Positions 7,901 through 15,393 of a stretch of 26,306 bases of DNA are shown here, piece by piece. Position 1 is the first letter of the stretch. Every line of letters begins with the position of its first letter. A program made the translations under genes and the position numbers. The DNA lies in the IMG/VR virus record IMGVR_UViG_3300044627_000499, positions 1-26,306 of that record. One strand, 5' to 3'. The stretch is from a virus. Below the pieces are notes generated by a model. That model was not told the origin of the DNA, ran no database searches, and saw only the letters and a program-made list of their open reading frames with translations.

Positions 7901-10145
7901 CTAGGTTGCCCTTCTGGTTAGGCGCAGCGGCTATTATCTGACGCAGGGTATCGTCAGGAAGTTTAGACACGGCATGTGCTTGCGCTTCTTCTCTACTGTC
8001 GAATGTTCCGGCTGCCTCGTTGTTATCGTACAGAGTGTAGTCAGACTTGGTGGTGATCTTCTCACCTCTAGGCTCCACCGTCAGAGGCTCTGCCAAATTC
8101 TCAGCGGCTGCGTTTAAACTCTCTATCTTAGCGAGCTTTGCTTGGTTCTTGCTTTCTAAGCCTGCAGCCTTGGTCTGATACTCAATGGTATTGGTCAGTC
8201 CCTGAGCAGCCATTGTGTCTAGCTCGGTCTGGCTCTGGGCAATCTGGTCCCCTAGTTTAGCCGCCTCTCTGGTGTTCCTGACCGCAAGACCCTGCCGCGC
8301 AGTGGCAAGGGTGTCGAGTCTTGACTTAGCCTTTTCTTCGGTTGCATGTTCTTCTAGATCACCCTGCGATGTCTTAATTACATAAGACTCAGGCACAGAA
8401 TCAGATGCGTATGTGTTCTCTCTAACGTCAGGACCGCCAGCTACCTTGTTGGCGTTCGGAACATGCACATTGATATTAGTCGTCCCGTCTGGGTTGGGGT
8501 ATGACTTTGCGTACAGGTCGCCCCGACCGGCTGCGGTATGCAGTAATGACTCTGCATCCACATCGTTCTTCAATCCAGTGTAGCCCTTGATCTTATCGAT
8601 AGTGTCCGCTAACGAGAGAGCGTTGTCTTCTGTATGGTCAGCGTTTAAATTCTTTATCGCTACATCGTATTGCTCTTCCGAGAAGCGCGTTGCGCTTGTG
8701 CCTGCCAGTTGCAAAGGAGTCTTCGAGATAGGCAATGCACTGACAGCTTTGATAGCAGAGAACAGTTGAGGAGGACTCATACTGTTTAAATCATCCGTTC
8801 CTGTAGACCTACGAAGGAAATCTCTGAACCCTTGCGAGTTAGCATCTACATTCTTCTGTCCGGCGATGTTTAAAACGGTTGCTATGTGCTGAGGAGCATT
8901 AGCTACATCTGTATCGCTAGGGACAAACCCCATCTTCTCTGCAATTAGATTGCTGATTTCTTGCTGAGGCATACCGGCATCAGACAGATCTTCTACAGAG
9001 AACGCCTTCAGTAGAGGCTTGCCTGCTTCTGCCCTTGTTTTGTTAATGAATGCCAGATGATCTGCGTTTAAACCTGCTGACTGGGTTGTGGTCCCGTCAT
9101 CAGCAACGGTCTGCTTCTGGGCTGAGAAGTTGCCTAACGGGTTGTAGATAGGATGCTTGTCTTGTGCAGCCGCCATCTTCTCTTTAGGGCGTGAAGCAGC
9201 ATCTGCATCAGCGGTATCCTTAGCCGCCTGCATAGCTTTATCCAACTCTTCCTTATCCTTCTTGGCTAGGCTTGCTTGGTAGGCTTTGCGGATGTCCTTC
9301 CTGAGAACTAGATCCAGACCTACTTGAGCTACTGCTCCTACCCCAGCACCCATTGCCCCTTCTTTAAGGGCTGATCCGCCGATCTCTTGGTCTGGGTTGT
9401 ATATCTGTTGAGCGGCTATGTCTTGCAAGACTCCAGAGCCTGCTTCCTGTACGCCTTCTACAGCGCCCTGCTGTAGCGCTCTCTTGCCATAAGCAAGCGC
9501 AGTTAAGTCAGAAGGTTTAGACAGACCCTTAGTGGCTCTGAATAGATTCTGTATTGGGAGGAGTTCTGTTAGACCGATAGGAGCGCCGGTAGCCAATGCT
9601 CCGAACTCTTGACCGGGGCTGATTATCTTTCCTTCAGCACGAGCGGTCTCTACCCGCTGACGGGCTTCTTCTGCCCCTAGACCGGCTGATTGAGCCACCG
9701 CTACAGGGGCTGCTGCGCGAGGAGCAACTCCCTTTATTACTGTCCCAAGCCCTCTTAAACCAGCTTGCGGACCAAGCATTGATCCGAATGTACCCAAGCC
9801 ATGTGCAAACTGAGACCCAAGACCTTCATCGGTCGGGGCTAATGATTGCTCTGTTTCTGTGACGGATTTGCCAAAGCCCGTCTCTGCAAACGGAGTCATC
9901 TCTGGATTGAAATAACGAGCAGCGGCGTATGGGAGAGAGCTTAACCCCCCTACAGCTTGGACCAGACCAGACCCAACTCCCCTTGCAATATTCCTTGGAG
10001 CGTTTAAAGCCTGACTAAAAGCTGTAGGTGGAGGTGGGAATGCTTCTGGATAGGCGCGTTGTGCAGCCTCTAGAGCCTTGGCTCTTGGAACATTATCATG
10101 AATTAGCCCACGAGACCCGTCCGGCAGATCTATTTCGTATGCCAT
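1971..10145 (-). CDS. giant polyvalent virion protein (metallopeptidase, ART-like and LPD38 domains)
   Basis: A 2,724-residue protein of the phage 'polyvalent protein' type, which are thought to be packaged and injected with the DNA. Domains in order: a short N-terminal module (about 1-40); a Gly/Ala-rich, membrane-active-looking region (about 50-290); charged helices (290-335); a zinc-metallopeptidase signature HEGVH at 858-862 with a candidate third ligand at Glu908/909; a helical domain of unknown role (about 1080-1390); an ADP-ribosyltransferase-like domain starting near Phe1616 with WYHGT at 1645-1649, FLTEDPEFAEDF shortly after, and VYSPNQVKS at 1834-1842; and a long helical C-terminus resembling LPD38 (roughly 2290-2650). 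It is the last gene of the minus-strand operon, and its start overlaps the previous stop (TAATG). A role in host takeover or DNA ejection is inferred. Catalytic activity of either domain is untested, and the ART has the Q-x-K end typical of this subfamily. Confidence 0.9.
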   Translation of the reverse strand: MAYEIDLPDGSRGLIHDNVPRAKALEAAQRAYPEAFPPPPTAFSQALNAPRNIARGVGSGLVQAVGGLSSLPYAAARYFNPEMTPFAETGFGKSVTETEQSLAPTDEGLGSQFAHGLGTFGSMLGPQAGLRGLGTVIKGVAPRAAAPVAVAQSAGLGAEEARQRVETARAEGKIISPGQEFGALATGAPIGLTELLPIQNLFRATKGLSKPSDLTALAYGKRALQQGAVEGVQEAGSGVLQDIAAQQIYNPDQEIGGSALKEGAMGAGVGAVAQVGLDLVLRKDIRKAYQASLAKKDKEELDKAMQAAKDTADADAASRPKEKMAAAQDKHPIYNPLGNFSAQKQTVADDGTTTQSAGLNADHLAFINKTRAEAGKPLLKAFSVEDLSDAGMPQQEISNLIAEKMGFVPSDTDVANAPQHIATVLNIAGQKNVDANSQGFRDFLRRSTGTDDLNSMSPPQLFSAIKAVSALPISKTPLQLAGTSATRFSEEQYDVAIKNLNADHTEDNALSLADTIDKIKGYTGLKNDVDAESLLHTAAGRGDLYAKSYPNPDGTTNINVHVPNANKVAGGPDVRENTYASDSVPESYVIKTSQGDLEEHATEEKAKSRLDTLATARQGLAVRNTREAAKLGDQIAQSQTELDTMAAQGLTNTIEYQTKAAGLESKNQAKLAKIESLNAAAENLAEPLTVEPRGEKITTKSDYTLYDNNEAAGTFDSREEAQAHAVSKLPDDTLRQIIAAAPNQKGNLAAELSVMAQDELKARYGSVEGIREPHMVGNKKAEERLLSAGMFTGRFKEQAAELDRKLRPLMTRLGLGDLHLNIVNAIRASNESTADGEYSKKLIKIAIDAEKPMRVLRHEGVHALIELGAFSKDQLRVLENKAKSEWISKYNIIERYQGLNLSPEALIEEAIADAFSDFDQTKPPAGLIGAVFNKIKSFMEALGNSLDGIGFHTADSIFSKVEAGRLPATREPTSMEPKYGAFEYPYDKSVKLKKTGSGVWGGNGMGTSKADWSVVGHPNITMTGTKAGYIVKDSSTGHRTVADSKSHALYKISKLLGKDEAGYTDTSKPSTTTTTGAFSLREGPPKPLGEKQARIYASELERLVKRVGERIAGMESGKTLEDVRAAVKKLQQYTNEGIKGKEWYEDSAKAILNAFNGDKVLAEKFFQIISITSANTEVAANFTKASKAWEQFARGAEIKVGTGRENKAVSDLLNFGIDWDGRKTNTFYSNFMDAMEGKDSGRSTIDLHMTRMLFDRDTPTDAQYELAENLVRLVASKRNLPARQVQAASWITQKAKTIFERYRAKGYKKALSDAQLREYAMEMAIVDYSHLLGKRTTPLPVTTKLQKPSAETRAETHVITGEVIPSVSSEMGQVAELKHKAKEDLNKIILDSGAIQGMARALNLKSKVRVSVGSGGYAGGITPNLIVHVHHDDPAIAKQDAMALSQAMTYAFKQDAVPFFRADPALADKAQLGYRFRFKRKELTLTQERKMFKALQEELGPLAGYTKTRANELVLINYTGSDAFVESAEGFADIAKRFETKINEIAELEDTSVFGAESEYPYHDWTEQPAGEDLIKGLQTSEAGRSNILRRLDDVRESFKSSAREAVRSEGKEPRFSLRQTKTPEFKQWFRDSKQVNADGTPKRWYHGTAQDISKFKPKRAEAIFLTEDPEFAEDFSALSAVWMSQHSDELLSPKHQAELKVIREKIYNDPKFNGYRGKSDDGLWKVDALNEATKEFVLDKLNSGENIMPLYVRAENTFDYENPAHMKILKQTVTNRHAKEDQVAAKVLQGRDLARLERGDWETIETPDIQKAIKAAGFDSFYAKEAGRKNLAVYSPNQVKSAVGNTGAFSRSNDDVRYSIRSNSAQTKPQGKWDEENSDLSPDMTAAINRTTTARKNEGWSDRIAAAFSPRSFTAFRQAFIHGADSISNLTRESALQFGEQEYHADRSAIAAVVFADRAAGIAASSFVNGPPVYKNGFASVPENSIVRGLIPILEPIMKGGAHMFQRFQFYAGTRRGSRLMYETRVGKDGKTITSTREQNFTKEDIERGKILEKMHPEFKQVFAEYQQYNNGLVQFMKDTGVISAKEAELWTKNWDYIPFYRQMDGDRINAPAIFSSISGVKKPKELKGGEAPLADFMETVIRNSRAAIEAGMKNVAGQRTIRDLQRLNQASEVPPATKGYDIVSIKQAGVTKFYKVDDSLVYEALKGLDAPHLPFVEILAKPANFLRDMVTKDPGFMLANLARDSMQAWVTSGVNMTPLFDTFKQAGKAMLGSNPEAAALARSGYFTGYDFAGDTKSSAAAVEKELRKRTGTQTGAEKALMPISKIMDVLDKGAHISDLATRSEVYKRVLEETGNEAEATYQALEIMNFSRKGNSALIRIVTALVPFMNARIQGLDVLYRTGFGRSATVHNQKQKKLFATRSLTILGLTAMYLALASDTEEYKNATPEERDNYWILGGLGRIPIPFELGVLFKVFPERIYQHVWGMDTGADLRQSIARNVTSTLVMNPIPHVAMPIVENIANYSFFTGQPIVGKGMEDVYTPYQANPSTSLLAQLVGKETNQSPLKIDNLIRGYTGTIGTYAVMMLDAAMRGEGDDVKATKTLEQMPVFKRFMTTKQGSGTINAYYELKKEVDTAVKTVNFLERQGDYEELAVFQGGRGGKLLGIKDYIKGLDEEMSSLRTFRREARRSKMDPDNLAEIESNIKDAEINVTKNIQFVKKALD

Positions 10146-11743
10146 TATTGAGGTAGTACCAGTTGAGCGCCCGGACCACCAACCCCTCTAAGTGGATTAG
10201 AGACTTGCTGACCCGGAACCCCCGGTATACCAGTCTGGTTCATGTTTGCAATATATTGATTGGTTAAGTCTCTCAACTTCTCAGCATACCCCGGCTTGTT
10301 TTTTTGACTAATTAATTCCATTGCCGCCTGCTCTTGAGCCTTAATCAATACTCTTGGGTCGATATCTGCAGCTCTAACTCCAGCGCCAGCTCCAGATCTG
10401 TAATATTCCCCTAACCCAGCATGATATTTACCTGTTTGTTCTAGAGCATAAATTTCTGCAGGAAGCTTTTGCCCAGCCTGCCTTACCTGCTCTTGTACGT
10501 TTGCAAGCTGCCCTTGTTGATAAGCAGCTTCATTCCCATATTTATACATCTCTAGCGCACGTTGTTGCGCTGTCTGACCGATCTGTTGTTGGGCTAGGTC
10601 CTGCATGAGCTGTTGATGAGCAAGGTTCTGCCTAACGTCAGTCATCGAGTCCTCACCAGCGCGAACATTTGCCATGTTCTGACGGTAAGCCAGCATACCT
10701 TCTTCTGCTCCCTCGCCAAAATAGCGCCCCGGAGACTTGGATTTTAGAACTCCAATGCCAGCCATCATCAGGGCTTCGTTCAGCGCAGACTTCCTGCGGT
10801 CTTTTAGATTCTGGGTGCGCTTCCCAATCTCTTTCTCTGTCTCGCTAAATCTTTGCGGAACATTTTGACCAAACATTCCAATAGCCTTCTGACCTGCGGC
10901 AGCAAGCTGCTCATCAGTTGGGATGGCAGGAAATGCCATCTGCTGCTGCGGACTCACAGGCACAACCGCTGCTTGAGCAACTTTAGGAGCGGCAGGCTTG
11001 GTACTTGGTGGGGTCTGTTTCTGGGCTGCAAGGGCTGCCTTCTGATCCCGAATGCTTTGCTCTGCAGCAGCTAAACGATCTTTAGCAGGGGGCAGCTCAG
11101 TAATTGCTTTAGGATAAGGCACTTGTCCCGGTGCGCTTTCCAGAAGCGCATCTTTTCTAGCTTGAGCCTCACGGTCTTCTCTTTTCTTTTTTTCTGCAGC
11201 AAGATTGGCTATGGCTTGATCCCGACTGTTGGTCAAGAAACTAAGCGGAGACGGGTCATAATAGCTTGGATCGCCAGCCACATAACTCCCATCCTCTCCA
11301 GCAAACCTCTTAACATCACCACCCTCTTGGAATGCAACTAACCCACCGCCAGCCATACGCTTACGGGGGGAAGCCACTGCATCTGTAGCGGCTAATGAAC
11401 TAGCCTGTGGGGTAGCCATCAGACCAGCAGCAGGCATCTGAGGTATCTGCGGAGGCATCTGCGGAGGCATAGGCATCTGAGGAGGCAGAGGCTGTTGTTG
11501 TGGTGCTGGCTGTTGCATTTGAGCAACAGCAGACATCATCTGTTCCCTATTAGGCTGAGTCAGATCTTCTACAACGGTAGACTTAGGATCATTCTTCAGC
11601 GCCCTATCTCGCATTCCTTTGCGTCTAGTTAACTCTGAGATGACCAGATATGCTGGGTAAGCGCCTGTAGGCTGCTGTACCTCATTCATCAGGTAATGAT
11701 CAGGAACGTCCTTTAGGTTGTTTGAAAGCTCTATGAGATTCAT
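10145..11743 (-). CDS. putative internal virion protein, Gln/Pro-rich
   Basis: A 532-residue protein. Residues 10-45 form a helical module (VPDHYLMNEVQQPTGAYP then SELTRRKGMR) that I recall at the N-terminus of related phage virion proteins. A Pro/Gln/Met-rich linker follows (about 76-104), then a glycine motif AGGGLVAFQEGGD at 131-143, a charged coiled coil (175-200), and a long Gln/Ala-rich helical region (about 300-420). It has no enzyme motif. Its place directly before the giant polyvalent gene, coupled by TAATG at 10145, and its composition suggest an internal or ejected virion protein. Exact function unknown. Confidence 0.75.
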   Translation of the reverse strand: MNLIELSNNLKDVPDHYLMNEVQQPTGAYPAYLVISELTRRKGMRDRALKNDPKSTVVEDLTQPNREQMMSAVAQMQQPAPQQQPLPPQMPMPPQMPPQIPQMPAAGLMATPQASSLAATDAVASPRKRMAGGGLVAFQEGGDVKRFAGEDGSYVAGDPSYYDPSPLSFLTNSRDQAIANLAAEKKKREDREAQARKDALLESAPGQVPYPKAITELPPAKDRLAAAEQSIRDQKAALAAQKQTPPSTKPAAPKVAQAAVVPVSPQQQMAFPAIPTDEQLAAAGQKAIGMFGQNVPQRFSETEKEIGKRTQNLKDRRKSALNEALMMAGIGVLKSKSPGRYFGEGAEEGMLAYRQNMANVRAGEDSMTDVRQNLAHQQLMQDLAQQQIGQTAQQRALEMYKYGNEAAYQQGQLANVQEQVRQAGQKLPAEIYALEQTGKYHAGLGEYYRSGAGAGVRAADIDPRVLIKAQEQAAMELISQKNKPGYAEKLRDLTNQYIANMNQTGIPGVPGQQVSNPLRGVGGPGAQLVLPQ

Positions 11744-13050
11744 TATTTCATTCCTTCTCTAGCAAGACCAGCGGCTAATAGACCAGCCCCGCTCATCTGC
11801 TGGGCTAGACTTGGTTGAGCTTCATATATTGTCTTGCCGCCTGTAGCAGCAAGATTTGCACTCCCACGCAATAGATCCGACATGAACCCGAGCTGTTTGT
11901 ACGGGTACGCCTTTTGCTCTATATAGTTCTGATAAGCAATCTCAAGAGCTTGTTGCTGTTGCTGCTGATCCATTGCACCAAAGGCTTCTTGTGCTTTAGC
12001 TAGGTCAATACCGGCTGTCTGCTTCTGAGCGCCTAAGTTACCAAGACTTGTAGCTGCGGTGATGGCTTGGTTAGATCCTTGCAGACCAGCGGTTGTCCCG
12101 AACTGCCTAGACTGCTCTGCTGCCTTTTGAGCGTCCATAGACAACTGAGCGTCTCTAGCTGCTGATGACTCACCAAAGGTTGAGCCATACTGTCTAGAGG
12201 CTTCTGCGGCTTTCTGAGCATCCATCATTGCTGCTTGATTAGCTAGTTGAGCCTGAGTGCCATACTGAAGGTTCTGCCCTTGTGCTGTCATAGCACGACC
12301 TTGGTCGCGTTCAAACTGAGCCTGTGCGTTCTCATATGCAGACTGCAGACCTTGAGCCTGTATACCGCCTAACTGAGAGCCTAACGCCCTTTCTCTTTCT
12401 GTCTGACCAATAAGCTGTCTGGCTCCACCGAACGTACCTTGACCAGCAGCGGCTAGGTTTGCATTCTTCTGAACAATCTGTGCATCCCGCATTGCCATAA
12501 TTTTCTGCTGATCTACAACCGCCTGCATGTAAGGAGAGGTGTACTGTGCTACTTGATCCGCGCCAAAGGTAGCGGATGTTGCTCTCTCAGGGGTGACTGT
12601 AGCTGCGTTAAACGCTGTAGGCGAATAAGACCTTGTTGCGTAGTTAGTCCCAAACCCTGAAGGGGCATAGTTACCAGCGCCCAGCCCCGCTACCCCGCCT
12701 GCTGTAGCCATATCTGTTGCTGTGCCAAAGTTAGCAGAAGGAGTCATTGCTGCCGCAGACCCTCTAGCAGCCATTTGCTCTGGAGTGGCTAGAGCAAGAC
12801 GATCTCCCTTGTATGCCTGATATGCGGCTCCCGGAGAGCCTTCTGGATTAACGCCAGTTATAGCGCCTGCCTGCCCCAGCATCGCTTCCATGTATGGCTT
12901 GGCGTATTCTGGTACGGATACCTGAGATGTCTGGGTAGGCATTGGAGGAGGAGGGCTTGGAGAGCCTCCGCCTTCTAGGGTCATCCCCAGCCTGCCGCAT
13001 CTTGGTTTAAACGCTCCCTCTGGGAGCATTGAGAAATGGTTGTATATCAT
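11743..13050 (-). CDS. putative internal virion / ejection protein, Ala/Gln-rich
   Basis: A 435-residue protein with a short head (FKPRCGRLGMTLEGGG), a Pro-rich linker (31-39) and a long Ala/Gln-rich helical body. The segment QVAQYTSPYMQAVVDQQK, then GTFGGARQ and GIQAQGLQSAYENAQAQF, are recognisable in many podovirus structural proteins annotated as internal proteins. It contains a 28-residue direct repeat (MDAQKAAE-SRQ-G, encoded around 12109-12141 and 12190-12226). The start is supported by AGGTGA five bases upstream, and its stop overlaps the next start (TAATG). It probably helps build the ejection channel, which is inferred from composition and context. Confidence 0.75.
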   Translation of the reverse strand: MIYNHFSMLPEGAFKPRCGRLGMTLEGGGSPSPPPPMPTQTSQVSVPEYAKPYMEAMLGQAGAITGVNPEGSPGAAYQAYKGDRLALATPEQMAARGSAAAMTPSANFGTATDMATAGGVAGLGAGNYAPSGFGTNYATRSYSPTAFNAATVTPERATSATFGADQVAQYTSPYMQAVVDQQKIMAMRDAQIVQKNANLAAAGQGTFGGARQLIGQTERERALGSQLGGIQAQGLQSAYENAQAQFERDQGRAMTAQGQNLQYGTQAQLANQAAMMDAQKAAEASRQYGSTFGESSAARDAQLSMDAQKAAEQSRQFGTTAGLQGSNQAITAATSLGNLGAQKQTAGIDLAKAQEAFGAMDQQQQQQALEIAYQNYIEQKAYPYKQLGFMSDLLRGSANLAATGGKTIYEAQPSLAQQMSGAGLLAAGLAREGMK

Positions 13051-13058
13051 GCTGTCAC

Positions 13059-13481
13059 CTATTTAAAGAATCGTTGGAACGAGATGCTTTGTACTTCGTA
13101 TCCATACTTCTTTATTGCTCTTGACCATCCCGGTCTGCCAGTGAATTCTATCCCTGCACATCCTGCAGCCTTTGCATAGCCCTCTGCCAACTCCTGCATC
13201 CTGTCAGACACCTGCTCCATTACATGTGGTTCCATCGCACAGTACTGAATAGCAAACATCTTACATTGATGATACTGCTTAACCTCAGTTATCAAGTGAC
13301 CGTATATATTCTGGTCATCCATAACTACCCACAGTTGCATTTGACGAGAGAGGATGAATGACAGTATATCGTCAGCGGTCGCTCTCCCCATCGTCCATTC
13401 TTCTGATACCTTCAGATACGGTAGAATCTGCGGGAGGATGGAGCAAACCATTCCCGGTGGTACTAATGACAGATCCATCAT
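13059..13481 (-). CDS. degenerate GNAT-fold acetyltransferase-like protein
   Basis: A 140-residue protein with the layout of GNAT N-acyltransferases: alternating strands and helices, the central LWVVMDDQNIYGHLITEV strand pair, a helix QELAEGYAKAAGC, and the end GRPGWSRAIKKYGYEV that fits the C-terminal helix and strand. The usual acetyl-CoA loop (Q/R-x-x-G-x-G/A) is not evident, so it may lack activity. Similar genes occur inside phage structural operons, so a structural or scaffold role is possible. The start ATG overlaps the previous stop at 13478-13481. An alternative start is the second Met. Confidence 0.65.
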   Translation of the reverse strand: MMDLSLVPPGMVCSILPQILPYLKVSEEWTMGRATADDILSFILSRQMQLWVVMDDQNIYGHLITEVKQYHQCKMFAIQYCAMEPHVMEQVSDRMQELAEGYAKAAGCAGIEFTGRPGWSRAIKKYGYEVQSISFQRFFK

Positions 13482-14896
13482 CTAGGCAGATACTTTTCTG
13501 CTTTGATTTGAGGAGACTGCCTCTTGCGTCCAGTTCTTTCTTGTCTAATCTTGTCCATCATTGCGTAGAGCTTTTCTGCCCCTGCCTTGCTTGATCCGTT
13601 CCCTATGTGGGAGACAACGTCTGCTGGTATAACAAACTCTCCATCAGCCAACCTAGCTGGCTGCTTGGTTCCTATCATAGCAGGTATGTCGTCACTCATC
13701 CCATCTCCGCGACCACTCAGGAAGTTACCGCCTCTATGTAGGCTTAGTAGACCTCCTTGAGCCGCTTTGTATGGAGTTCCTGCAGCATAACTGCTTGAGT
13801 ATCTGATCTTCTCTCTACCGCTTGGATCTGCTTCTTGTTCAGAGGTATCTTCTTCGGAATAGGTGTAGGGGCGAATCATTGTTTCTGAGATTGGATTCAC
13901 CCCGCTCCCGCTACTTGGAGGCATCATCTGCGCCAGACCTAGACCACCTAGAGCAAGATCCATTTTGTTATCCATTACATAATCACCAGCCTTTTGCAAA
14001 GGTGTTCTGTGTGCGGTGGAGTCTGCAATAGACTTCATCATAAGATCAGTTCCCGCCTCATTAACGGGACGAGAAAGGTTTGTAACGGATGGGTTTAAAG
14101 GCGCCTTGGCAGGGTTTGGCGCGCTTCCGACAACATTAAATGGGCTTGATTCGGGAACAACATTAGATGTATAGGCGTTGTTTGATTTTGAAACTGGAGT
14201 CTTGACCGCATCAGTAGAGATGGATGTGCCACGGTTCATTGGGCTAGCTTCAGGAGAAATGCTTCTAGGTATAGGCTTTGGCTCTGCTACAGAAAAAAGG
14301 TTTGGCTGTGCGGCTGGTGTCTCTGCTTGGAGAAGGATCTGTTGCTTTCCTTTAGCAAGACCTTCTTTAGATGCCCCTTCAACCCCTTCTTTGCCTGCTG
14401 TTTTAACCCCTTCCTTTGTTGCCTGCTTGAGACTCTGCTCTGCAACTAATGGGGCGGCTGTTGTTGCTAAAGTCCCACCTATTCCACCTGCGGCTGGAAG
14501 AGCCATAGTTCCCAATGTACCCAAGCCACCAGCGCCCGCTGATGCGCCTAAGCCACCAAGACCAGCGCCCCCTGATGCGCCCAAGCCACTTCCGACAGTT
14601 AGACCTGTGGTCCCAAGACCAGCGCCACCTACTCCGGTAGCACCAAGACCGCTTCCAACCGTTAGCCCTGTGCCGGTAGCTCCCAAAGATGATCCAGCAG
14701 CACCAAAAGCTGCTGGCAGGGTTGTTGCTAATGTTGGCACTGCTATCGCTGTTGCTCCTGCTGCTGTTGCTGCTGCCGCTGTTGCTGCCGCTGTTGCTGC
14801 TGCTGCTACTTGTGCAGCCGCTGCTCCCGCTATCGCTGCCGCCTGCATTGCTGCTACGGTTGTCCCCGCTGCCGCTGCTGCTGCTATGAAAGACAT
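13478..14896 (-). CDS. Gly/Ala-rich virion protein with LADGEFVIPADVV domain
   Basis: A 472-residue protein. The first 55 residues are almost pure Ala/Thr. Residues about 65-140 are Gly-rich with an imperfect 20-residue tandem repeat (GLTVGSGLGA twice). A Ser/Pro-rich linker follows, then a conserved C-terminal domain with GDGMSDDIPAMI, ARLADGEFVIPADVVSHIG and a helix AEKLYAMMDKIRQERTGR. I recall this C-terminal domain as common in podovirus virion proteins of unknown role. It shares a GGL-x-x-[FL]-x-x-GG motif (about 379-391) with the 532-residue protein downstream. The start has AAGGAA upstream and overlaps the preceding stop by 13 bases. Probably an internal or tail-associated virion component. 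Confidence 0.75.
   Translation of the reverse strand: MSFIAAAAAAGTTVAAMQAAAIAGAAAAQVAAAATAAATAAAATAAGATAIAVPTLATTLPAAFGAAGSSLGATGTGLTVGSGLGATGVGGAGLGTTGLTVGSGLGASGGAGLGGLGASAGAGGLGTLGTMALPAAGGIGGTLATTAAPLVAEQSLKQATKEGVKTAGKEGVEGASKEGLAKGKQQILLQAETPAAQPNLFSVAEPKPIPRSISPEASPMNRGTSISTDAVKTPVSKSNNAYTSNVVPESSPFNVVGSAPNPAKAPLNPSVTNLSRPVNEAGTDLMMKSIADSTAHRTPLQKAGDYVMDNKMDLALGGLGLAQMMPPSSGSGVNPISETMIRPYTYSEEDTSEQEADPSGREKIRYSSSYAAGTPYKAAQGGLLSLHRGGNFLSGRGDGMSDDIPAMIGTKQPARLADGEFVIPADVVSHIGNGSSKAGAEKLYAMMDKIRQERTGRKRQSPQIKAEKYLPR
14735..14890 (-). repeat. GCN-triplet low-complexity tract encoding poly-Ala/Thr
   Basis: A run of GCT, GCC, GCA and GTT-like triplets on the plus strand (AGC, GGC, AAC on the coding strand). 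It encodes the Ala-rich N-terminus of the 472-residue virion protein. Such triplet tracts are prone to slippage, and the stretch opens spurious frames on the other strand. Confidence 0.7.
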
Positions 14897-15363
14897 AATG
14901 GGTTTCCTTTATACTGTAAAAATTCTTGGTAACTGCCAATAGTCAATTCATCCTCAGCTTTTTCAACTTCAGTTTCTTCCGTCCCGCAAATTGTTGTCCA
15001 TACAGTATCTTCATGCGTGAACCCAGCGCGTTTGATGCCAGCCGGTGACTCAAACATATCACCTGATTTCAGACGCTTCCAGCCGTCCTCAGTCAATACT
15101 GAAATGTCACCCTTGACGACAATATTTACCTGCTTGAATTTATGCATCTTGCCAATGATGATAGAGCCTTTTGGCGCTGTCATTTCACGGACGTAGACTT
15201 TATTACCGAAGCAATGGCGTAATGGGGCTTCAACTTGCGGCATCTGCTTTAATGCGGCTTCAATGACAAACAGCTTTTCGATCATGTCTCCGCTCATCGC
15301 GCTCATAGTGGCAGTAAATTCTACCATTTCGCTCGATGTAGTCTGGGGGTCTATTAGCTGCAT
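14884..15363 (-). CDS. cupin-like phage structural-operon protein
   Basis: A 159-residue protein. The N-terminal 35 residues are helical. The body is beta-rich, with REMTAPKGSIIIGKMHKF (59-76), NIVVKGDISVLTEDG (79-93), FESPAGIKRAGFTHED and VWTTICGTEE, matching a single cupin-like barrel found in many phages next to tail and internal protein genes. His74 and His116 are possible metal ligands but the classical cupin motif is incomplete. Its role is unknown; a particle-associated or assembly function is inferred from position. The start ATG has GAGG about eleven bases upstream, and the stop overlaps the next gene. Confidence 0.65.
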   Translation of the reverse strand: MQLIDPQTTSSEMVEFTATMSAMSGDMIEKLFVIEAALKQMPQVEAPLRHCFGNKVYVREMTAPKGSIIIGKMHKFKQVNIVVKGDISVLTEDGWKRLKSGDMFESPAGIKRAGFTHEDTVWTTICGTEETEVEKAEDELTIGSYQEFLQYKGNPLCLS

Positions 15364-15393
15364 AGTTACATTATCCTCGCCTGCATTTAAACG

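Noticed and set aside
3636-9073. T TTA AAC slippery heptamers suggesting programmed frameshifting in the giant gene
   Set aside because: The zero frame is open and domain-bearing throughout, the sites are many and scattered, and the -1 frames carry no long continuation.
14403-14939. A 178-codon minus-strand frame of Ser/Asn/Trp-rich repeats
   Set aside because: Out-of-frame reading of the same triplet tract, with no plausible protein features.
14178-14942. A 254-codon plus-strand frame rich in Pro, Ala and Val
   Set aside because: It is the complement of the Ala/Gly-rich part of the 472-residue virion gene; low-complexity GC-rich triplets keep several frames open. It has no ribosome binding site or domain.
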